Below, piece by piece: positions 9,651-19,858 of a DNA stretch of 64,000 bases. Under the pieces are notes generated by a model that saw only the letters and a program-made list of their open reading frames with translations, was not told the DNA's origin and ran no database searches. This DNA is from Marinobacter sp. ATCH36 (lineage in GTDB: Bacteria > Pseudomonadota > Gammaproteobacteria > Pseudomonadales > Oleiphilaceae), in contig NZ_JAMJPL010000001.1 in NCBI RefSeq assembly GCF_023555055.1, positions 930,001 through 994,000 of the forward strand, given 5' to 3'. Numbering within the stretch: position 1 is the stretch's first letter; every line of letters starts with the position of its first letter. Position numbers and translations under genes: made by a program.

Positions 9651-10691
9651 TTGGTCAAGGGTTTGTCGGCGGGATTCTTCCGGTTGCCTTGATAGGGCTT
9701 CCACTGCCCGGTAGAAGGCCGCGAAGTCGGTTTCTTTCTCCCGGATCAGCTGTCTGAAGGCTGGCACATACTGGTTGTACTGACTGAAGAGGGCCAGGTT
9801 GGCGTTGTTCAGCTCTTGTGGGTCTTCACCGAGGGGGCCTGGTTGCTCCCAGTCTTCTGACCGTGCCCGATAGTTGTCCTGAAGCTGTTCGAATACCTGT
9901 GCCTTTCGCTGCCGGAGTTCAGTTTCTGGCAATGTGCCCCGTTGCGCATAGAGCGTCTCCAGTTGCGCGGATGCCGTCTCGACCAGCGTCAGGGTCTGAC
10001 TGCGGTGCTGCAGGCGCGCCAGGGCGCTCCGGAACCCTTCCCGGTCATCCCGCTGTTCCAGCCACAACCTCAGGCCCTCCAGTTCCACGGCAGTTGCAAA
10101 GCTCTCGTTGAAGGCCGTATCGTCGTCAATGTAAACCACGCGATGAGCCAGTTCATGAAACATCAGGGCGACCATGCGGTTGTCAGGCAGAGATGTGAAA
10201 CCGGTATGCAACGGGTCGTCAAACCAGCCCAGGGTAGAGTAGGCGGTCACACCACCGATGAAGGTATCATAGCCATCGTCAATGAATGACTGCTCTTCCT
10301 TGCGAGCCTTTTCAAGCTGGTAGTAACCGCGGTAGGACTGGCAGCCTATCACCGGGTAACACCACCGGTGTGCCTCGAGGGAGAACTCCGGCGCCGCCAC
10401 CAGATTGACGATGACCCAGGGGCGCCCGAGTTCCGCGTAAGTTGAAAAAGCGTCGCCTACGGGCAGCGCCAGCCGGTTTTCGGCAAACTCGCGGGCATCG
10501 TTGGCCACGCTGAGTTTCTGTTTTAGTTGAGGTGGCGTTGACGGTGCGTCCAGCAATTCGGTTACCGGTTGCGTGGACATCATCAGCGACAGATGACCAC
10601 TGACCGCCTGGCTGTAATAGCCCACTGTCGTGCACCCGGAAAGTGTCGTTATCAGTAGCATAACGAGATAGATCTGACTAAGCTGTGTCAT
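9621..10691 (-). CDS. Predicted lipoprotein aminopeptidase (COG4324 type)
   Basis: A 356-residue protein with an N-terminal signal ending in the lipobox-like TTLSGC (Cys near residue 20), so probably a lipoprotein. A zinc-metallopeptidase signature HELAH is followed about 20 residues later by NESFATAVELEG, which could supply the third ligand. A large helical region rich in Gln, Arg and Glu follows. The overall pattern fits the predicted aminopeptidase family COG4324; the substrate is unknown. It stands alone, convergent with argA (30-bp overlap) and divergent from the PilZ-domain gene. Confidence 0.8.
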   Translation of the reverse strand: MTQLSQIYLVMLLITTLSGCTTVGYYSQAVSGHLSLMMSTQPVTELLDAPSTPPQLKQKLSVANDAREFAENRLALPVGDAFSTYAELGRPWVIVNLVAAPEFSLEAHRWCYPVIGCQSYRGYYQLEKARKEEQSFIDDGYDTFIGGVTAYSTLGWFDDPLHTGFTSLPDNRMVALMFHELAHRVVYIDDDTAFNESFATAVELEGLRLWLEQRDDREGFRSALARLQHRSQTLTLVETASAQLETLYAQRGTLPETELRQRKAQVFEQLQDNYRARSEDWEQPGPLGEDPQELNNANLALFSQYNQYVPAFRQLIREKETDFAAFYRAVEALSRQPEESRRQTLDQLGQRFHEDL

Positions 10692-10859
10692 GGTTCAGGC
10701 TGTTATTCAGTTGCTGGCTGACAAGTGGGTCAGGAGTTATATTACAGCTATGTTCCCCCAAGTAGCAGGTGGCTGTCGCTGCCTTTCAGGGATACCGGCC
10801 GGTGACCGGAACAGATTGCGTATCCGGTCCACCAGGCTTTGCCAGATATCAGGTAGTTC

Positions 10860-13800
10860 ATGGATCCGAAAGAACGTCGTTCGAGCCCCCGCCAACCGAT
10901 CAAACTCGCTGCCCAACTGGATGTTGGCAGTGGTGAAAACCTGCCCTGCCAGATCGCAGATTTCTGCGCAGAAGGCTTGTTTGTGCGGTATTCCGGGGAA
11001 ACATCGAAAAAGCTGGATCAGGTGCTTGCGAGGAATAATCCGGAACTGGTGGTTCGTTTTCGCAGTCCTGATGGCCGCAAACGTCACCAATTGCACGTGA
11101 ACGTCATGCGTCGGATCGAAGGCGCGATGGGCGTTGCCTTTACCCGTTCCAATCCGGAGGCCGTCAACGCCATGCTGGAACAGTGTGGCGCCAATCGTAA
11201 TCAGGACAGGGCCTCGCTGCGAGCTCCCAGCGACAAGGTTCAGTTCGTCCTGCGTCAGTCAGCAAAGTCAGTTGTCCAGTATATCGAACCGCTGATGGAT
11301 GCATGTTTCGTGCAGATGGTTACTGCTCTGCGTGAAGCGGCCCAGAAGGCTGGCAACGACCAGCAGGCAAATGAATTCATGGATGCTTCTGGCCAGCTTC
11401 AGGCCCGCCAACGGGTGATCTGGCACCAGATGGCACGTAGCCTTGAGTCTCCCCTCAAGCCGGCACCCCGAGGAGCCACCGGGGCGGAACTGTCGGTTGT
11501 CGATAAGGGCGAATTCGAGGACTGGCTGACGATCCGTGTAATGGTTACCAAGGCGGATACCCAGTACCGGGGTGATCTGCTCCAGCTGAAACTCCGCCTC
11601 GACAAACTTGGCGTTGCCAATTCCACAGGACACCATAACCCGCTGGGTCCGTCGCTGATCTGCGAATCCTTCCATTCCGGTCTGAGCCTGCTCAAGGCTC
11701 ACCGTGAAGTCGAGAAGGTATGTCTGAAGGTGTTTGAAAAGTCCGTATTGATGCACCTTGGCCCCCTTTATCGGGAGCTGAACAGTATTCTCGTGCGCCA
11801 CGGTGTGCTACCGGATCTGGATCTGAGCAAGTATCTGAGCGAACAGGTGCCCGCAGAAAGCGCGGAAAGCGGGAAAAAGCCGCCGGCGGAGCCCAGGCCG
11901 GAGGCCCAGGCCCAAGAGGCCGCGGCGCCTGAGAGCGAAGTGCAGGCCCCCGAGCGTAAGCCGACCCGCCTCAGCAGTCGCAAATCGTCCTCTGAATTTC
12001 GCGGCTATGCGGCGGCTGCCCAGACAGCCTTTGCAACCGTCAAGAATCTGCTTGGCACCCTGGCTGCCAGCCGCCAGGCCCGTGGTGACATGGCGCCAGT
12101 GGAGTTTTCCTCCGGGGCCAGAGAACTTTCGGCCGGCGAATTGCAGAAGCAACTGCAGGAGCTGCAATTGCAGGCGGCGACTGCCGGTCCGGAACAACCG
12201 TCCCTTCGTGAGCGCGTCGTTGAACGAGTCAGGGAGAGCGGAGAACACGCACTGGGGGAGAAAGAGCAAAGTACCCTGGATGTGGTGGACAGGTTCTTCA
12301 GCAGCGTGGTGGAGAGCCCGAAGCTAAGCGAATACGCCCAGTCACGGATGCGCCAGCTGGAAGTGCCGGTACTGAAAGTGGTTATGCGGGACCCGGAGTT
12401 TTTCGACGATCAGGACAGCCCGGTGCGCGGTGTCATGAACCGGCTAGCTCAACTGGGTGTGAAGGGCGGCCGCATCAATCCGGTCGTGCAGCGGCGGATC
12501 GACGAACTGGTACAGCGGATTGCGACCGATTTCGAGCAGGACACCGGGGTTTTCGAAAACGCGGTGCAGGAACTGGATGGCCTGATCGATCGCCAGAACC
12601 TGGTGTATAGGCGTAACGTTGAACGTGTTACCGCCGCTGCCGAGGGCGCGCAAAAGGTATCCGAGTCAAAAAAGGCAGTAGCGTTGGTGCTGGAGCAGAA
12701 ACTGGCGGGCCGGAAGGTACCAAAGGCGGTGGTCAGCCTGCTGGATGGCGGCTGGCGTGATCTTCTTTCACTGACCTGGATTCGCCAGGGCCAGGACAGC
12801 CCGCTGTGGCAGGACTACCTGTCCGTTATTGATTCATTGATGACCTTTGCGGATGACCCCGACAATACCATCAACCTTCCGGAGTTGTTGCGGGTGATCC
12901 AGGACGGCCTGGCCTCCATTTCCAGCAATCACATGCCCTCCTCCCAGATTCGTGACGAGCTCAAGCAGTTTCTTGTGCGCCGCCCGGAAAGCCCACCGGA
13001 GATGGTGGAAATTCCGCCAACGAAGAGTGACGAGGACAAGAAACAGGCCCTTTCCGAGCGCGATCAACGCAGCTTGCAGCGCTGGGTTAATCGGGCCCAG
13101 CAACTGCGCACCGGTGACTGGCTCAGGGATCAGGAAAAGCCGGATGAGCCTCAGTACATTCGCCTGGTCTGGGTAGCCCGGGGCTTCAGCCGGTTCGTGT
13201 TTGTTAACCACCAGGGCATGCGGGTAGTCGAGTTGGAGCTGGAGGCCCTGGCCCAGCATATGCGCAAGGGCATTATAGTGCCGGACAGCCAGTACGAGCG
13301 GCCACTGGTGGATGAAAGCATCGACCGCATGGTGCGCAAGGTCTACGACCAACTGTCATGGGCTTCCACTCACGATGAGCTGACAGGCCTGCTGGGGCGC
13401 CGTGAGTTTGAGCGTATGCTGGAGCAACAGCTGGTCCGGCGCGAGGATGAGCGCGCACTTGTCCGGCTTGATCTGCGCCAGTTCCGCCTCCTCAATGACA
13501 CAGCCGGTTATCAGGCTGGAGACCAGGCGCTACGTATGGTAGCAGACGTGTTGCGCAGCCATGTGGGGGATGGCATGCCGCTGGCGCGGCTTTCCGGTAA
13601 CGAATTTGCCCTGATGTTGCCGGCGGAAAATGCCCTGGAAGCATCACGGGGAATCGTATCGGCTATCGAGGTCATTGAGTTTCGTTTTGAAAGTGGTAGT
13701 TATCACCTTTCCGCCAGTGCCGGACTGGCGCAGGAAATGCCCGCGCTGGCAAATGCCGAGCGCTGGCTGAAGGCGGCAGAGGAAGCCATGAAGGCGGCCA

Positions 13801-14618
13801 AGAAACGCGGTCATGGCAAGGTGATGGAGTATTCTCTCGATGCTCACGACCATGCGCGCCAGGAACAGATTGCAGCCAAGGTGGCCAATCTTGGTGATCT
13901 CAATGAAGAGCGCATGCTGTTGCGGTGTCAAAAGGTTATTCCGCTGCATCCGCACACCACCATGGCGCCGCAGTACGAGATACTCATCAGTATGTACGAC
14001 GATGCCGGAAACCTGATAACCGGTAAGGATTTTGTCCGTATGGCTGAGCGCTACGATCGCATGCAGGCAGTCGACCGCTGGGTGGTGGGGCAGATGCTGG
14101 ACTGGCTGAGAGACAAGGCCCCCGATCCTGAGCACATGGGGGGTATTTGCATTAACCTGTCGGGGCATTCCCTGAACGACCAGACGTTGATGGAATTCAT
14201 CTACGACAAGTTGAGCCAGAAAGATGCGCCGATTGAAAGAATCTGGTTCGAGATTACAGAAGCGTCCGCCATTAACGATCTTCAGGGCATTTCCGAGTTC
14301 ATCGAGGAAATGAAGGAACTTGGGTGCCGGTTCTGCCTGGGCGATTTTGGCAGCGGGCCCACGTCGTTCCAGTTCATGCGCAGTCTGCCGGTGGACTTCA
14401 TCAAGCTGGACAGGGCGTTCACCAGCCAGCTGGATACCAGTGAGACGGATCAGGCCATGGTAAAGTCGATGGTGGAAATGGCTCACTACATGAAACGTGA
14501 GGTGATTGCTTCGCAGGTTGAAACTCGCGGTGTTCTCGATATGCTGACCAGTCTGGGTGTGGATTATGCTCAGGGTTTCATCGTTGAAAAGCCGCGGCTA
14601 CTGACCAGCCTGGATTGA
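10860..14618 (+). CDS. PilZ-DUF1631-GGDEF-EAL multidomain protein with degenerate catalytic sites
   Basis: A 1252-residue cytoplasmic protein with no membrane segment. Residues 1-115 form a PilZ-like domain with an RSSPR motif (RxxxR) and DFCAEG in place of D/NxSxxG. A long helical middle part matches my memory of DUF1631, with an Ala/Glu/Pro-rich linker near residues 325-370. The GGDEF domain (from about residue 838, DELTGLLGRREFE) has LSGNEF where GGDEF should be. The EAL domain has YEIL near 1039, GDFGSG instead of DDFG near 1160, and SQVETRG instead of AEGVE near 1218. It is therefore more likely a cyclic-di-GMP receptor or scaffold than an enzyme. prkB follows after 18 bp. Confidence 0.88.
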   Translation: MDPKERRSSPRQPIKLAAQLDVGSGENLPCQIADFCAEGLFVRYSGETSKKLDQVLARNNPELVVRFRSPDGRKRHQLHVNVMRRIEGAMGVAFTRSNPEAVNAMLEQCGANRNQDRASLRAPSDKVQFVLRQSAKSVVQYIEPLMDACFVQMVTALREAAQKAGNDQQANEFMDASGQLQARQRVIWHQMARSLESPLKPAPRGATGAELSVVDKGEFEDWLTIRVMVTKADTQYRGDLLQLKLRLDKLGVANSTGHHNPLGPSLICESFHSGLSLLKAHREVEKVCLKVFEKSVLMHLGPLYRELNSILVRHGVLPDLDLSKYLSEQVPAESAESGKKPPAEPRPEAQAQEAAAPESEVQAPERKPTRLSSRKSSSEFRGYAAAAQTAFATVKNLLGTLAASRQARGDMAPVEFSSGARELSAGELQKQLQELQLQAATAGPEQPSLRERVVERVRESGEHALGEKEQSTLDVVDRFFSSVVESPKLSEYAQSRMRQLEVPVLKVVMRDPEFFDDQDSPVRGVMNRLAQLGVKGGRINPVVQRRIDELVQRIATDFEQDTGVFENAVQELDGLIDRQNLVYRRNVERVTAAAEGAQKVSESKKAVALVLEQKLAGRKVPKAVVSLLDGGWRDLLSLTWIRQGQDSPLWQDYLSVIDSLMTFADDPDNTINLPELLRVIQDGLASISSNHMPSSQIRDELKQFLVRRPESPPEMVEIPPTKSDEDKKQALSERDQRSLQRWVNRAQQLRTGDWLRDQEKPDEPQYIRLVWVARGFSRFVFVNHQGMRVVELELEALAQHMRKGIIVPDSQYERPLVDESIDRMVRKVYDQLSWASTHDELTGLLGRREFERMLEQQLVRREDERALVRLDLRQFRLLNDTAGYQAGDQALRMVADVLRSHVGDGMPLARLSGNEFALMLPAENALEASRGIVSAIEVIEFRFESGSYHLSASAGLAQEMPALANAERWLKAAEEAMKAAKKRGHGKVMEYSLDAHDHARQEQIAAKVANLGDLNEERMLLRCQKVIPLHPHTTMAPQYEILISMYDDAGNLITGKDFVRMAERYDRMQAVDRWVVGQMLDWLRDKAPDPEHMGGICINLSGHSLNDQTLMEFIYDKLSQKDAPIERIWFEITEASAINDLQGISEFIEEMKELGCRFCLGDFGSGPTSFQFMRSLPVDFIKLDRAFTSQLDTSETDQAMVKSMVEMAHYMKREVIASQVETRGVLDMLTSLGVDYAQGFIVEKPRLLTSLD

Positions 14619-14636
14619 CTTTCCGGACCATCTGTT

Positions 14637-15503
14637 ATGTCAAAGCGCCACCCGATTATTGCGGTTACCGGTTCCTCCGGCGCCGGCACTACGACTACCG
14701 GCAAGATATTCAGCCGTCTGTTTGCCGGTGAAGGGCTCAAAGCCGCTATGGTCAGTGGCGACAGCTTTCACCGGTACAATCGTGAGCAGATGGCTCGTCT
14801 TGCTGCCAAGGGACAGTTTGGTGAGCGCAACCACTTCGCACTGGCCGCCAACCATATCGACAAGCTGGAAGCGCTATTCTACGACTATGGCCATACTGGC
14901 AATGGCCAGTTTCGCCGATACGTTCATGATGAAGACAGGAAGCTGATTGAGGCCGGTTACAAGCCCGGTACGTTCACGCCCTGGGGGCCGTTGACACCGG
15001 ATACGGATTTGCTGTTTTACGAAGGACTTCATGGCGGCGTGGTCAGCGATGCCTACAACATTGCCCAGTATGTGGATCTGCTGGTGGGAGTGGTTCCCAT
15101 CGTCAACCTAGAGTGGATCCAGAAAATTCATCGTGACACCAATCAGCGCGGGTACTCAAAGGATGCGGTCGTGCAGACCATCGTCAACCGCATGGACGAC
15201 TATGTGCACGATATTGTTCCGCAGTTCGCCCAAACCAACGTTAACTTCCAGCGCATTCCGCTGGTGGATACGTCCAATCCTTTCGTGGTTCGGGACGTTC
15301 CCACGGAAGACGAGAGCCTGATTGTTATCCATTTCCGTGATCCCTCGGATGTGGACTTTCCCTATCTTTTGCAGATGATTGCCGGCAGTAGCCTTTCCCG
15401 CCACGACACACTGGTTATTCCCGGTACCAAACTGTCGCTGGCCATGGACCTGATCATGCGCCCGCTGGTTTCCGAACTGATGGCCCGCAAGCCCTTTGCC
15501 TGA
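14637..15503 (+). CDS. prkB: Phosphoribulokinase family protein PrkB
   Basis: A 288-residue P-loop kinase with GSSGAGTTT near residues 12-20 and the SGDSFHRYNREQM segment typical of the bacterial PrkB group. By family it would phosphorylate ribulose 5-phosphate. No Rubisco or other Calvin-cycle gene is visible here, and the physiological role of PrkB in heterotrophs is unsettled. It follows the PilZ protein closely, and lies near the OsmC-type gene and crp. The same three (prkB, yhfA, crp) are neighbours in Escherichia coli, which supports vertical inheritance. Its stop abuts the convergent pirin stop. Confidence 0.9.
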   Translation: MSKRHPIIAVTGSSGAGTTTTGKIFSRLFAGEGLKAAMVSGDSFHRYNREQMARLAAKGQFGERNHFALAANHIDKLEALFYDYGHTGNGQFRRYVHDEDRKLIEAGYKPGTFTPWGPLTPDTDLLFYEGLHGGVVSDAYNIAQYVDLLVGVVPIVNLEWIQKIHRDTNQRGYSKDAVVQTIVNRMDDYVHDIVPQFAQTNVNFQRIPLVDTSNPFVVRDVPTEDESLIVIHFRDPSDVDFPYLLQMIAGSSLSRHDTLVIPGTKLSLAMDLIMRPLVSELMARKPFA

Positions 15504-16361
15504 TTAGGCCGTCAGGCGCCCGTCGCGGTAATCCCGCAGTGTCTGTTCAATTTCCTCGCGGGTATTCATGACGAACGGGCCATACTGCACAACGGGCTCG
15601 CCAATCGGTTTTCCGCCGATCAGCAGCAGGCGGGCGCCGTTTTCACCGGCCCCGACCCGTATGCTGTCTCCCTGTGCGAGGATGCTGGCTGCGGAGACCT
15701 GCAGGGATTGAGAACCCTTGTCCGATACCAGTGATGCTTCGCCTTCGTACAGATAAAGCATAGCGTCCAGTTCTGTGCTCACCGGCAGCAGTGTCTCCTT
15801 CCCCGGCTCCAGATGAATATCCGCGTAGAGGGGGCGAGTGCTGCCGCCAGTAACTGCGCCCTGATGCTGCTGTCCTTCTGCCGCTATCTCGCCGGCAATC
15901 AGTTTCACCAGTCCGCCGTCCAAAGTGATGTTAGGAATGTCTTCGGGCTGGATGTCCCGGTATCCGGCCGGCTTCATTTTTTCTGCGGCCGGCAAATTGA
16001 GCCAGAGTTGAAAGCCTCGCATTTGTCCGGATTCCTGCTGAGGCATTTCCGAGTGGACAATGCCTCGTCCGGCGGTCATCCACTGCACTCCGCCGTTTTT
16101 GAGATTACCGCGATTACCCAGGTGATCTTCGTGCAGCATGTGCCCTTCAATCATGTAGGTGACGGTTTCAAAGCCGCGATGGGGGTGGGATGGAAATCCT
16201 GCAATGTAGTCCTGGGGTCGGTCGGAACCGAATTCATCCAGCATCAGGAACGGGTCCAGGCGGATATTCTGCTGTTGTCCGATGGAACGTTTGATTCGTA
16301 CACCGGCGCCGTCAGACGTTTCCAGAGCAGCAATGGTTTGTTTTACTGATCGCAGAGGCAT
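15504..16361 (-). CDS. Pirin family protein
   Basis: A bicupin protein of 285 residues. The N-terminal cupin carries the metal ligands in GFPSHPHRGFETVTYM, MLHEDHLGN and GRGIVHSEMP, the classic pirin His-His-His-Glu set. The C-terminal cupin lacks metal ligands, as usual. Some bacterial pirins have quercetin dioxygenase activity and others are linked to stress or metabolic control; nothing here decides between these. It is convergent with prkB and shares a direction with speD upstream, separated by 109 bp. Confidence 0.93.
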   Translation of the reverse strand: MPLRSVKQTIAALETSDGAGVRIKRSIGQQQNIRLDPFLMLDEFGSDRPQDYIAGFPSHPHRGFETVTYMIEGHMLHEDHLGNRGNLKNGGVQWMTAGRGIVHSEMPQQESGQMRGFQLWLNLPAAEKMKPAGYRDIQPEDIPNITLDGGLVKLIAGEIAAEGQQHQGAVTGGSTRPLYADIHLEPGKETLLPVSTELDAMLYLYEGEASLVSDKGSQSLQVSAASILAQGDSIRVGAGENGARLLLIGGKPIGEPVVQYGPFVMNTREEIEQTLRDYRDGRLTA

Positions 16362-16470
16362 GGTTTATGGCTCCTTAGAGGATATAACGTCTATTAGACG
16401 CCCTCGAAGGCAGAGAGATAAACCGGAGAATTCTGGCCGGGGCCATCAAAAAAACTGACGGTTCCGGCCG

Positions 16471-17262
16471 TTACTCCACGTTGCGGGAGTAAAAGATCTC
16501 GAGCATTTCACGGCGCAGGCGATCTTCAATGGACTGGGCTTCGTTCGGGTCCAGGTCGTCGGCGTTTACCCCGAACACATAGTTATCCAGCTTGAAGTTC
16601 TTGAGCATCATCTTGGTATGGAACATGTTTTCCTGATACACGTTGACGTCAATCATCTGGTAAGCGTTCTGGGTGTCTTCAGTCAGATAGTTCTGAATCG
16701 AGTTGATATCGTGATCGATATAGTGCTTGGTGCCATCCACGTCGCGGGTGAAACCCCGTACCCGGTAGTCCACGGTAACCACATCGGAATCGAAGCTGTG
16801 GATCAGATAGTTGAGTACCTTCAACGGCGAGATCAGGCCGCAGGTGGACACGTCGATATCGGCACGGAAGGTGCTCACGCCGTCGTGGGGGTGGCTTTCC
16901 GGATAGGTATGAACGGTGACGTGACTCTTGTCCAGATGCGCCACGATGGCGTCTGGCAGCGGGCCTGGTGACTCTTCGTTATCTGGCTCGCCATCACTGA
17001 GTTCGTGCTCTGCAATCAGCATGGTCACCGAGGCGCCGTGGGGCTCATAGTCCTGGCGGGCAATGTTGAGCACGTTGGCGCCGATGATCTTGACCACGTC
17101 GGTAAGGATCTGAGTCAGGCGCTCTGCGTTGTACATCTCGTCAATGTAATCAATATAGGCTTCACGTTGCTCTTCGGTCTGCGCATAACAGATGTCGTAG
17201 ATGTTGAAGCTCAGCGATTTGGTCAGGTTATTGAAACCATGCAGCTGTAATTTGGTTTCCAT
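16471..17262 (-). CDS. speD: S-adenosylmethionine decarboxylase proenzyme, proteobacterial type
   Basis: Makes decarboxylated S-adenosylmethionine, the aminopropyl donor for spermidine. The 263-residue protein closely follows the Escherichia coli SpeD pattern: [20 protein letters not shown] at the start, the self-cleavage region [16 protein letters not shown] (the Ser becomes the pyruvoyl cofactor), [17 protein letters not shown], and a C-terminal FYSRN. I chose ATG at 17262, preceded by a run of seven Gs six bases upstream. The frame could also open at TTG 17277. No speE lies nearby. Confidence 0.95.
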   Translation of the reverse strand: METKLQLHGFNNLTKSLSFNIYDICYAQTEEQREAYIDYIDEMYNAERLTQILTDVVKIIGANVLNIARQDYEPHGASVTMLIAEHELSDGEPDNEESPGPLPDAIVAHLDKSHVTVHTYPESHPHDGVSTFRADIDVSTCGLISPLKVLNYLIHSFDSDVVTVDYRVRGFTRDVDGTKHYIDHDINSIQNYLTEDTQNAYQMIDVNVYQENMFHTKMMLKNFKLDNYVFGVNADDLDPNEAQSIEDRLRREMLEIFYSRNVE

Positions 17263-17463
17263 GTTCAGCCCCCCCAAGTGTCTGGAGATGAGTGTCAGCA
17301 GTCATGCCTGTTTGTTTGTTGCATGCCACCAAGGCCGCCACCGATAACTGACCTGGATATTTACCTTATGCGCAGACCGGCGGAGAGGGTGCGTATTATG
17401 CACAACGACCCATGATTTGGGTAGAGTTCGCAGCGTTATTGTAGCATTCGTGGCTGTTCCTGC

Positions 17464-17886
17464 TCAGGAGGCCTCCCGGATTTCGTGACTATGGGTGATT
17501 TCCACACCTGCTTTTTCCAGCATGATGGATGCGGAACAGTACTTTTCCGCAGATAGGCTGACTGCCCTTTTCACCAGGTTTTCCTTAAGCCCGGTTCCAG
17601 TGACTACAAAATGCAGATGGATGCGAGTAAAGACCGCTGGTAGAGCGTCAGCTCGCTCAGCTTCCAGTTCGGCATGGCAGGCAGTTACATGCTGACGGCT
17701 TTTTTGCAGGATGCTCATGACGTCAAATGACGAGCAGCCACCCAATCCCATCAACATCATCTCCATGGGACGTGGCCCAAGATCCTTGCCACCGTGGTCA
17801 GCGGGACCGTCCATCTGTATCGCATGGCCGCTGCCACTGGTTGCCCTGAAGCTGGCGTCGCCCGTCCAGTCAATGGTTGCTTTCAT
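17464..17886 (-). CDS. OsmC family protein (YhfA type)
   Basis: A 140-residue OsmC-fold protein. The conserved block PMEMMLMGLGGCSSFDVMSI carries the first redox Cys, and LSAEKYCSASIMLEKAG carries the second, as in peroxide-reducing OsmC/Ohr relatives. Sequence and position match YhfA of Escherichia coli, which is also divergent from crp. ATG at 17886 gives the family N-terminus KATIDWTGDASF; the frame extends upstream to 17940 but that part has no family likeness. About 240 bp separate it from the crp start. Confidence 0.88.
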   Translation of the reverse strand: MKATIDWTGDASFRATSGSGHAIQMDGPADHGGKDLGPRPMEMMLMGLGGCSSFDVMSILQKSRQHVTACHAELEAERADALPAVFTRIHLHFVVTGTGLKENLVKRAVSLSAEKYCSASIMLEKAGVEITHSHEIREAS

Positions 17887-18124
17887 CTGTTTTCGTGCTC
17901 CCGATGGGGTATGACGTTCAATCGGCTGGGATGCTAGCATATCGCGGATTGTCCGGCAGCTTTGTGAAAAAGGCAGCCCTGTGGATCTGGTCTATAATGT
18001 TTCAGGTTGCCGAAACGGGGCCTTCTTGTTATAAGTTGCGTTCATAATGAATGAACCCGCACGGAAAGCTGGGTGAATAAAAACATCGGGATCCCGCCAG
18101 TATTAAGGAGGCATGACTCGCACT

Positions 18125-18766
18125 ATGGCCACTATCGTCAAGCCGGTTGAGCAGAAAACCAAGCACCTGGACTATTTCCTCTCGCAATGCCATCGCCGGC
18201 GTTACCCTGCAAAAAGCACTATTATTTATGCCGGGGACAAAAGCGACTCGCTGTTCTATATCGTCAAGGGGTCTGTCACCGTCATTATCGAGGATGACGA
18301 TGGTCGCGAGATGATCATGGCTTATCTGAACGCCGGGGACTTCTTCGGCGAGATGGGGCTATTCGACAACATGGACTCCCGCAGTGCCTGGGTCAAAGCC
18401 AAGACCGAATGCGAAGTTGCCGAAATCAGCTACACCAAGTTCCGCGAAATTGCCCAGCAAGATCCCAGGGTGTTGTACTTTATCGGTGAACAGATGGCCT
18501 CGCGTCTGCGCCAGACCACCCGCAAGGTAGGCGACCTGGCGTTCCTCGACGTGACCGGCCGTGTTGCCCGCACCCTGCTGGACCTGTGCAAGGAACCTGA
18601 TGCCATGACCCATCCGGATGGCATGCAGATCAAGATCACCCGCCAGGAGATTGGCCGTATTGTGGGCTGTTCCCGTGAAATGGTTGGCCGCGTGCTGAAA
18701 ACCCTGGAAGATCAGGGTCTGGTTCGCGTCAAGGGCAAGACCATGGTGGTGTACGGTACCCGCTAG
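18125..18766 (+). CDS. crp: Crp/Vfr-type cyclic AMP receptor transcription factor
   Basis: A global regulator of 213 residues. The N-terminal cyclic-nucleotide-binding barrel shows the phosphate cassette [18 protein letters not shown]. The C-terminal helix-turn-helix contains [20 protein letters not shown], identical in style to Vfr of Pseudomonas aeruginosa. Two starts are possible. ATG 18113 lies only one base after AAGGAGG (18105-18111); ATG 18125 lies 13 bases after it and matches the Vfr length better, so I prefer the latter with some doubt. A TATAAT hexamer at 17993-17998 is a candidate -10 element, without a clear -35. Confidence 0.94.
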   Translation: MATIVKPVEQKTKHLDYFLSQCHRRRYPAKSTIIYAGDKSDSLFYIVKGSVTVIIEDDDGREMIMAYLNAGDFFGEMGLFDNMDSRSAWVKAKTECEVAEISYTKFREIAQQDPRVLYFIGEQMASRLRQTTRKVGDLAFLDVTGRVARTLLDLCKEPDAMTHPDGMQIKITRQEIGRIVGCSREMVGRVLKTLEDQGLVRVKGKTMVVYGTR

Positions 18767-18778
18767 CCGACACCGGAA

Positions 18779-19858
18779 TTACTCGACAATGGCCACGCTC
18801 TTGATCTGCAGGCAGACTTTCATGCCCGGGCTGAGGCCGAGCTGGTGAGCTGAACGACTGGTAATCCGTGACAGGAAGGAAGTCTCACCCACCTGCAGGC
18901 GCACGGTGGTCATGCCGGGGCGCTGCTCAGCTGCCATATCCATTACCCTGGCTGGAAGCAGGTTCTGGGTGCTCTGGTCATGGTTTGCTGCCAGGGCAAT
19001 GCTCACATCTCTGGCCGGTATCTGCAGCCTCACCCGGTTTCCGGGTTCCGCCTGTCCGTCATCCCTTAGCCAAAGACTGCCACCGTCAAATTCAGCGCGG
19101 CAAAGATGCCACTGCGAGTCCCGCTCCCTGATCACGGCAGGAACGATCACCGCTGCATCTTCCTCCAGTGCGAAAGGCTGGTCAGGGCGGGCCAGGGTCT
19201 CTTGCAGTCCCCCTTCGGCGACTACCCGGCCCTGATCCATCATCACAATGTAATCGGCAAGCCTGGCCACCTCAGTCGCCGAATGGGAGACGTAGACGAT
19301 AGGGATATCCAGGGTGTCCCGCAGGGTTTCCAGGTAAGGCAGTATGTCACGCTTGCTGGTCTGGTCCAGCGCCGACAGGGGTTCATCCATCAGCAACAGC
19401 CGGGGGCTGGTCAGCAAGGCCCGGGCAATCGCCACACGCTGTCGTTCACCCCCGGATAGCCGTTCTGGCCTGCGGTCCAGCAGATGAGAGAGCCCCAGCC
19501 AGTCGATAACCTGCTGTGGATGAATCCGTCGCTGTGCCGACGGCGTGCGGCGGTAGCCAAAATTCAGGTTGCCGCTGACCGACAAGTGGGGGAAAAGGCT
19601 GGTTTCCTGGAATACGTAGGCAAGGGGGCGTTTATGGACCGGCAGTCTGGAATTGTCGGCCTGCCAGACATCGCCATTAACGGACAGTTGGCCGTCACAG
19701 TCCTGCAGGCCCGCAATGCAGCGTAACAGCGTGGTTTTACCGCAGCCGGAATGGCCAAAAAGTGCGGTGACCCCATTACCTGGCAATGCCAGGTCCACGT
19801 CCAGTTGGAAACGCTCGAAACCGGTGCTCAAGCGGGCAAGGATTCCGGTGGCTTTCAT
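18779..19858 (-). CDS. modC: Molybdate ABC transporter ATP-binding protein
   Basis: The 359-residue ATPase of the molybdate importer. The nucleotide-binding domain (residues 1-235) has Walker [10 protein letters not shown], signature [15 protein letters not shown] and Walker [15 protein letters not shown]-terminal MOP domain (from about residue 290: [15 protein letters not shown], then [15 protein letters not shown]) binds oxyanion and distinguishes ModC from other importers. The start ATG overlaps the modB stop by four bases, so the two are translationally coupled. It is the last gene of modABC and convergent with crp, 12 bp apart. Confidence 0.96.
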   Translation of the reverse strand: MKATGILARLSTGFERFQLDVDLALPGNGVTALFGHSGCGKTTLLRCIAGLQDCDGQLSVNGDVWQADNSRLPVHKRPLAYVFQETSLFPHLSVSGNLNFGYRRTPSAQRRIHPQQVIDWLGLSHLLDRRPERLSGGERQRVAIARALLTSPRLLLMDEPLSALDQTSKRDILPYLETLRDTLDIPIVYVSHSATEVARLADYIVMMDQGRVVAEGGLQETLARPDQPFALEEDAAVIVPAVIRERDSQWHLCRAEFDGGSLWLRDDGQAEPGNRVRLQIPARDVSIALAANHDQSTQNLLPARVMDMAAEQRPGMTTVRLQVGETSFLSRITSRSAHQLGLSPGMKVCLQIKSVAIVE

